A stretch of 64,000 nucleotides of DNA. Origin: Streptomyces sp. A1277 (GTDB lineage: Bacteria; Actinomycetota; Actinomycetes; Streptomycetales; Streptomycetaceae). The position numbers were made by a program, and so were the translations under genes. This document shows positions 59,242 through 64,000 of this stretch, piece by piece; the first letter of the stretch is position 1, and the number at the start of each line of letters is the position of its first letter. The stretch covers positions 44,273 to 108,272 of the forward strand of contig NZ_SSBI01000025.1 in assembly GCF_004795015.1 (NCBI RefSeq), in the 5' to 3' direction. The notes under the pieces were generated by a model. That model made no database searches, was not told the DNA's origin, and saw only the letters and a list, made by a program, of their open reading frames with translations.

Positions 59242-60378
59242 ATGCTCGACGAGTCGTTGCTCGACGCCCCGGAAGCCCTGGCCCGAGCCGACCGCCGCGG
59301 TCTGCTCCGCGGCGCCGCCGAGGCGGGGGCCCGGGTCCGTACCGCCGCCCGGCACGCGACGGAGGCCGGGATCACCGAGCTGAACCCGGAGGGCCGCCCC
59401 CGCGCCGTCCTCGTCGCCGGCTCCGGCACCGCCGCGACCGGCGTCGCGGACCTGATCGCCGCGCTCGCCGGCGCCTCCGCCCCGGTCACCCGTATCCACC
59501 CGACCGGCGTCGCCCCCGCCCCCGGCGCCCTGCGCTGGACGCTGCCCGGCTGGGCCGGTTCCGTCGACCTGCTGCTCATCGCCACGGCGGACGGCTCCGA
59601 ACCGGGCCTCGCCCTCCTCGCGGAGCAGGCGTACCGCAGGGGCTGCACGGTCGTGGCCGTCGCGCCCCTGCGGTCCCCGCTGCGGGAGGCGGTCCACGGG
59701 GTGCACGGCCTCGTCGTACCGATGGCCTCCGCCCCGCACGGCGAGTACGACGCCGAGACGTCGGCCGCCGGCCCCGGCACGCTCTGGGCCCTGTTCACCC
59801 CGCTGCTCGCGCTGCTCGACCGCGTCGGCCTGGTCACCGCCCCCGCCGACGCGCTGCAGAGCGTCGCGGACCGCCTGGACCGCACGGCGGAGCGCTGCGG
59901 CCCGGCCATCGCCACGTACAGCAACCCGGCCAAGACCCTCGCCGCGGAACTCGCGGACAGCCTGCCGCTGATCTGGGCGGAGGGCGACGCGGCCGGCCCG
60001 GTCGGACGCCGGTTCGCCGCGGTCCTGGCGGAGCTCTCGGGCCGCCCGGCCCTCGCCGCAGTGCTTCCGGAGGCGCTCCCGGCGCACGGGGGCTTGCTGG
60101 CGGGCGCGTTCGCCGCCGCGGCGGACCCGGACGACTTCTTCCGCGACCGCGTCGAGGAGTCGGAACGCCTGCACGCCCGGGTGGTCCTGCTCAGGGACCG
60201 CCCCACCGGCGGCCTCAGCGCCGCCCCCGCGGCCCGCGAACTGGCCCTGGGCCACGACACTGCGATCAGCGAGCTCGAACCCGAGGAGGGCAGCACACTC
60301 GAATCCCTCGCCGAACTGCTCGCCGTCACCGACTTCGCCGCCGTCTACCTGGCCCTCGCCTCGACAGCCGGCCACTGA
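59242..60378 (+). CDS. SIS-domain phosphosugar isomerase-like protein
   Basis: This 378-residue protein has two SIS-like halves (VLVAGSGTAATGVADLIAAL; GSVDLLLIATADGSEPGLALL) and a C-terminal bact-PGI_C-like portion (ATYSNPAKTLAAELADSLPLIW). It is typical of the actinobacterial phosphoglucose/phosphomannose isomerase-like protein found between manB and manA. Whether it is catalytic in Streptomyces is unclear. The ATG at 59242 has GGAGGA upstream. Confidence 0.82.
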   Translation: MLDESLLDAPEALARADRRGLLRGAAEAGARVRTAARHATEAGITELNPEGRPRAVLVAGSGTAATGVADLIAALAGASAPVTRIHPTGVAPAPGALRWTLPGWAGSVDLLLIATADGSEPGLALLAEQAYRRGCTVVAVAPLRSPLREAVHGVHGLVVPMASAPHGEYDAETSAAGPGTLWALFTPLLALLDRVGLVTAPADALQSVADRLDRTAERCGPAIATYSNPAKTLAAELADSLPLIWAEGDAAGPVGRRFAAVLAELSGRPALAAVLPEALPAHGGLLAGAFAAAADPDDFFRDRVEESERLHARVVLLRDRPTGGLSAAPAARELALGHDTAISELEPEEGSTLESLAELLAVTDFAAVYLALASTAGH

Positions 60379-60548
60379 ACGCCCGAACGCCCGAACCAAC
60401 CGGACGCACCGAAGGCACCGAACGCCCGAACAACCCGAGCGCACAACGGCGCCCCGCGCACCGCACAGCTCCCGCACCCCATCGAGACAACGCAACGCCA
60501 CGCCACGCCACGCAACGCCACGCAACACAACGCACAAGGACACACTCC
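60379..60548 (+). other. Low-complexity spacer before manA
   Basis: The 170 bp contain GAACGCCCGAA repeats and an A/C-rich run of ACGCCACGCAACGCCACG-type units (60490-60537) ending in the manA ribosome site AAGGACACA. It is unusual for its near absence of G and T over ~50 bases. No gene. Confidence 0.55.
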
Positions 60549-61766
60549 ATGGACCGGCTCTCCAACACCGTGCGCCCGTACGCCTGGGGCTCGACCACCG
60601 CGATCCCCGCCCTGCTCGGCGTCGCCCCCACCGGCGAGCCGCAGGCGGAGATGTGGATGGGCGCCCACCCCGGTGCCCCCTCCCGGATAGCCCGCACCGG
60701 CGCCACCTCCACCGCATCGGCCACCGCCGAACAGGCTGCCGCAGAACAGGCCCTCACCGAGCAGGCCCTCACCGACGTCATCGCCGCCGACCCGGTCGGC
60801 GAACTCGGCGCGGCCACCGTGGAGAAGTTCGGCCCCCGCCTCCCCTTCCTGCTCAAGTTGCTCGCCGCAGGCGCCCCCCTCTCCCTCCAGGTCCACCCGA
60901 ACCTGGACCAGGCACGGGCGGGGTACGCGGACGAGGAGCGCCGGTCCGTCCCGATCGACGCCCCCCACCGCACGTACAAGGACGCCAACCACAAGCCCGA
61001 ACTGGTCTGCGCGCTCACCCCCTTCGACGGCCTGTGCGGATTCCGCCGGCCCCTGGAGGCCGCCGAGGCGATGGAGGGCCTGGGCGTCGACTCCCTCAAG
61101 CCGTACGCCGATCTGCTGCGCGCCCAGCCCGAAGAGGACGCTCTGCGCGAGGTCCTGACGGCGATCCTCACCGCGGACCCGGAGGAGATGGCCGACACGG
61201 TGGCCGCAGCCGCGGCCGCCGCGGAACGGCTCGGCGGCGCCTACGCCCCGTACGCCCGCATCGCCCACCACTTCCCGGGCGACGCCGGCGTCATCGCGGC
61301 CATGCTGCTCAACTACGTGCGGCTCCAGCCCGGCGAGGCCCTGTTCCTCGGCGCCGGCGTCCCGCACGCGTACCTCGACGGCCTCGGCGTCGAGATCATG
61401 GCCAACTCCGACAACGTGCTGCGCTGCGGCCTGACGCCCAAGCACATCGATGTCCCCGAACTCCTGCGCATCGTCCGTTTCGAGGCGACCGATCCGGGAA
61501 TCCTGCGCCCCGAGGCGTCCCCCTTGGGCGAAGAGCTGTACGAGACGCCGGTCGACGAGTTCCGCCTCTCGCGCTTCGACCTGTCGGCCGGCGCCGCCCC
61601 CATCGACCTGACCGCGCCCACGCCCCAGATCCTGCTCTGCGCAGCGGGCACTCCGCGCACCGGTGAACTCGCTCTCGGCCCCGGCGAGTCGGTCTTCGTA
61701 CCGGCGGGCGAACCGGTCCGGGTGTCCGGAACGGGCATGCTGTTCCGGGCCACGGTGGTGGCCTGA
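60549..61766 (+). CDS. manA: Mannose-6-phosphate isomerase, class I
   Basis: This 405-residue zinc cupin interconverts fructose-6-phosphate and mannose-6-phosphate. Zinc ligands are visible as LQVHPN (Gln114, His116), HKPE (Glu151) and a later His in GAGVPHAYLDG. An alanine/glutamate-rich insertion sits at about 50-80. It is the entry step to the mannose pathway with the manB gene nearby. Confidence 0.95.
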   Translation: MDRLSNTVRPYAWGSTTAIPALLGVAPTGEPQAEMWMGAHPGAPSRIARTGATSTASATAEQAAAEQALTEQALTDVIAADPVGELGAATVEKFGPRLPFLLKLLAAGAPLSLQVHPNLDQARAGYADEERRSVPIDAPHRTYKDANHKPELVCALTPFDGLCGFRRPLEAAEAMEGLGVDSLKPYADLLRAQPEEDALREVLTAILTADPEEMADTVAAAAAAAERLGGAYAPYARIAHHFPGDAGVIAAMLLNYVRLQPGEALFLGAGVPHAYLDGLGVEIMANSDNVLRCGLTPKHIDVPELLRIVRFEATDPGILRPEASPLGEELYETPVDEFRLSRFDLSAGAAPIDLTAPTPQILLCAAGTPRTGELALGPGESVFVPAGEPVRVSGTGMLFRATVVA

Positions 61767-61856
61767 CGTACCGTCCGCGGTACGGCGGCTGCAACAATGT
61801 GCCGCCGTACCGCGGCCGCCGGAGCCGCAGCACCGAAGAAGGGACACCAGCCACCC

Positions 61857-63014
61857 ATGAGTGCGTCAGGCGGAACCAAGGCGATCGTGGCGGCACTCGG
61901 CGCCAACCTCGCGATCGCAGTGGCCAAATTCGTCGCGTTCCTGTTCAGCGGCTCGTCGTCGATGCTCGCGGAGAGCGTCCACTCCCTCGCCGACTCCGGC
62001 AACCAGGGGCTGCTGCTTCTCGGTGGCAAGAAGGCCCAGCGCGAGGCCACCCCCCAGCACCCCTTCGGGTACGGCCGCGAGCGCTACATCTACGCCTTCC
62101 TCGTCTCCATCGTCCTGTTCTCCGTCGGCGGCATGTTCGCGGTCTACGAGGGCTACGAGAAGATCAAGCACCCCCACGAGCTGGAGTCCTGGTACTGGCC
62201 GGTCGGCGTGCTGGTCTTCGCGATCATCGCCGAGGGCTTCTCCTTCCGTACGGCGATCAAGGAGTCCAACCAGACCCGCGGCTCGCTCAGCTGGACGGAC
62301 TTCATCCGCCGCGCGAAGGCCCCGGAACTCCCCGTCGTGCTGCTGGAGGACTTCGGCGCGCTCATCGGTCTCGCCCTCGCCCTCGCCGGCGTCGGCCTGG
62401 CCATCGGCACCGGAAACGGCGTGTGGGACGGCATCGGCACCCTGTGCATCGGCCTCCTGCTGATCGCCATCGCCATCGTCCTGGCCGCCGAGACCAAGTC
62501 CCTGCTCCTCGGCGAAGCCGCCGGCACCGAGCAGGTCGACAAGATCAAGGCCGCGGTCGTGGACGGTGACACCGTCACCGGCATCATCCACATGCGCACC
62601 CTCCACCTCGGCCCCGAGGAACTGCTGGTCGCCGCCAAGATCGCGGTCCAGCACGACGACACGGCCGGCGAGGTCGCCAACGCCATCAACGCCGCCGAGT
62701 CCCGCATCCGCGAGGCCGTCCCGATCGCCCGGGTGATCTACCTGGAGCCGGACATCTACAACGAGGCGGCGGCCGCGGCCGGCACCAACCCGGCCAAAAC
62801 CCCGGGCGGGGACGCCACCACCCCGGGCGGGGACGCCACCACCCCCGGCCCACAGGCCCCGGAACCGGGAGCCCCCGAACCCGAGGCCACCGAACCCGGA
62901 GCCACCGACACCCCGGCGGACCCGTCGGACCCGGCGGACCCGGCGGACCCGTCAGGCCCGGCGGACCCGCCAGGCCCGGCGGACCCGTCGAGCCCGACGG
63001 AATCCGGCCGCTGA
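61857..63014 (+). CDS. Cation diffusion facilitator family transporter
   Basis: This 385-residue CDF-type divalent metal exporter has six predicted membrane helices in the first ~240 residues, with the metal-site helices SMLAESVHSLADSGNQ and ELPVVLLEDFGALIGLA. A cytosolic C-terminal domain follows (about 240-320). A tail rich in Pro, Asp, Glu (PDPADPS-like repeats, about 335-385) is unusual and could bind or buffer metal. The start ATG is at 61857. A terminator follows. Confidence 0.9.
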   Translation: MSASGGTKAIVAALGANLAIAVAKFVAFLFSGSSSMLAESVHSLADSGNQGLLLLGGKKAQREATPQHPFGYGRERYIYAFLVSIVLFSVGGMFAVYEGYEKIKHPHELESWYWPVGVLVFAIIAEGFSFRTAIKESNQTRGSLSWTDFIRRAKAPELPVVLLEDFGALIGLALALAGVGLAIGTGNGVWDGIGTLCIGLLLIAIAIVLAAETKSLLLGEAAGTEQVDKIKAAVVDGDTVTGIIHMRTLHLGPEELLVAAKIAVQHDDTAGEVANAINAAESRIREAVPIARVIYLEPDIYNEAAAAAGTNPAKTPGGDATTPGGDATTPGPQAPEPGAPEPEATEPGATDTPADPSDPADPADPSGPADPPGPADPSSPTESGR

Positions 63015-63046
63015 CCGCATAGGACTCGCCATCGCCTACCCCGTAC

Positions 63047-63090
63047 AGCCGCTCCCGCCCCGGCACCGCTCCGGTGGACTGGGAGCGGCT
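63047..63090 (+). terminator. Terminator after the CDF transporter gene
   Basis: AGCCGCTCCC / GGGAGCGGCT arms form a 10-bp stem, with a further CACCG / CGGTG hairpin in the loop. Confidence 0.7.
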
Positions 63091-63282
63091 GCGCCGTTCG
63101 GTGTAGATTCGACGGCAGTGTCAGACGTCGCTGCTGATGGCGGTCGATCGGTCCGTACACCGGACCGGCCGAGGGAGAGAGGGCCTCCGACGGACTGCGC
63201 TGCGAGCGCCCGGGCATTCCTGTGCCCGCCGCCGCAGAGCCGCCCTACCCACCCTCGACTCCACAACGAGGAGCAGCCCGTT
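63091..63282 (+). promoter_or_regulatory. ahcY: ahcY 5' leader, possible SAH-sensing region
   Basis: The long leader has GGTCCG / CGGACC at about 63153-63170, GCGCTGCGAGC at 63197-63207 and CGGGCA / TGCCCG at 63211-63228. GCGCTGCRAGC followed by CCCRGGC is reminiscent of the SAH riboswitch core, and CCTC near 63184 could pair with the GAGG of the ribosome site at 63268-63271. The helix P1 match is poor, so I rate it a candidate only. Confidence 0.35.

Positions 63283-64000
<718 letters not shown>

Overview
The window is high-GC actinobacterial chromosome and very probably Streptomyces. The evidence is GTG starts, four-base gene overlaps, rare TTA codons, a WhiB developmental regulator, WhiJ-type XRE/DUF397 genes, a partner-switching sigma locus and LytR-CpsA-Psr (LCP) wall ligases. 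The core order hutI - sigma/STAS/anti-sigma - peptide transporter - two-component pair - purK/purE - dipeptidase - ugd - acyl-CoA dehydrogenase - LCP genes - PGRP amidase - NDP-sugar transferase - fbiB/fbiA - whiB - manB - manA - ahcY matches, from memory, the S. coelicolor whiB region. I could not verify that by search. No tRNA or rRNA gene was seen.

Layout. 0-4 kb: hutI, then a sigma-B/F-type sigma factor with its anti-sigma antagonist and anti-sigma kinase. 4-8.2 kb: a four-gene translationally coupled operon for exported, wall- or membrane-anchored proteins (sortase-like tails, DUF916-like and neocarzinostatin-like domains, three copies of one surface domain). 8.3-19.7 kb: peptide transporter, two-component system, GtrA protein, purine carboxylation genes, dipeptidase, VOC/CGNR divergent pair with a palindromic operator, UDP-glucose dehydrogenase and acyl-CoA dehydrogenase.

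19.8-30.5 kb is an accessory island. It opens with an IS30-type transposase remnant. It then holds two paralogous head-to-tail loci of the form [small protein - DUF6879 - XRE] followed by [77-aa protein - 20-aa peptide - glycine-rich-domain-like protein ending in CNPPACCGDGDGC - partner protein]. Locus A (20.05-23.06 kb) looks intact and carries the same repeated operator-like motif ahead of both transcription units, plus a TTA codon. Locus B (23.56-25.79 kb) has lost the middle, which truncates its XRE regulator and the start of its Cys-tail protein. An ATPase remnant lies between them. A WhiJ-like set (HATPase, XRE, DUF397) and several unknown genes follow.

30.6-44.5 kb is a cell-wall glycopolymer block: five LCP genes, a GT2 glycosyltransferase, a hot-dog thioesterase, a PGRP amidase and a nucleotidyltransferase. 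44.5-64 kb carries a HhH-GPD glycosylase, F420 side-chain genes, cysteine dioxygenase with a newly noticed cysteine-rich leader peptide (48850-48945, minus strand), whiB, a giant GT2/membrane protein with a repeat tail, DUF5719 and DUF3499 proteins, a zincin, the mannose genes, a CDF transporter, and the 5' part of ahcY, which runs off the window.

The best candidates for undescribed biology are the duplicated Cys-tail/XRE/DUF6879 loci, the surface-protein operon and the Cys-rich leader upstream of cysteine dioxygenase.
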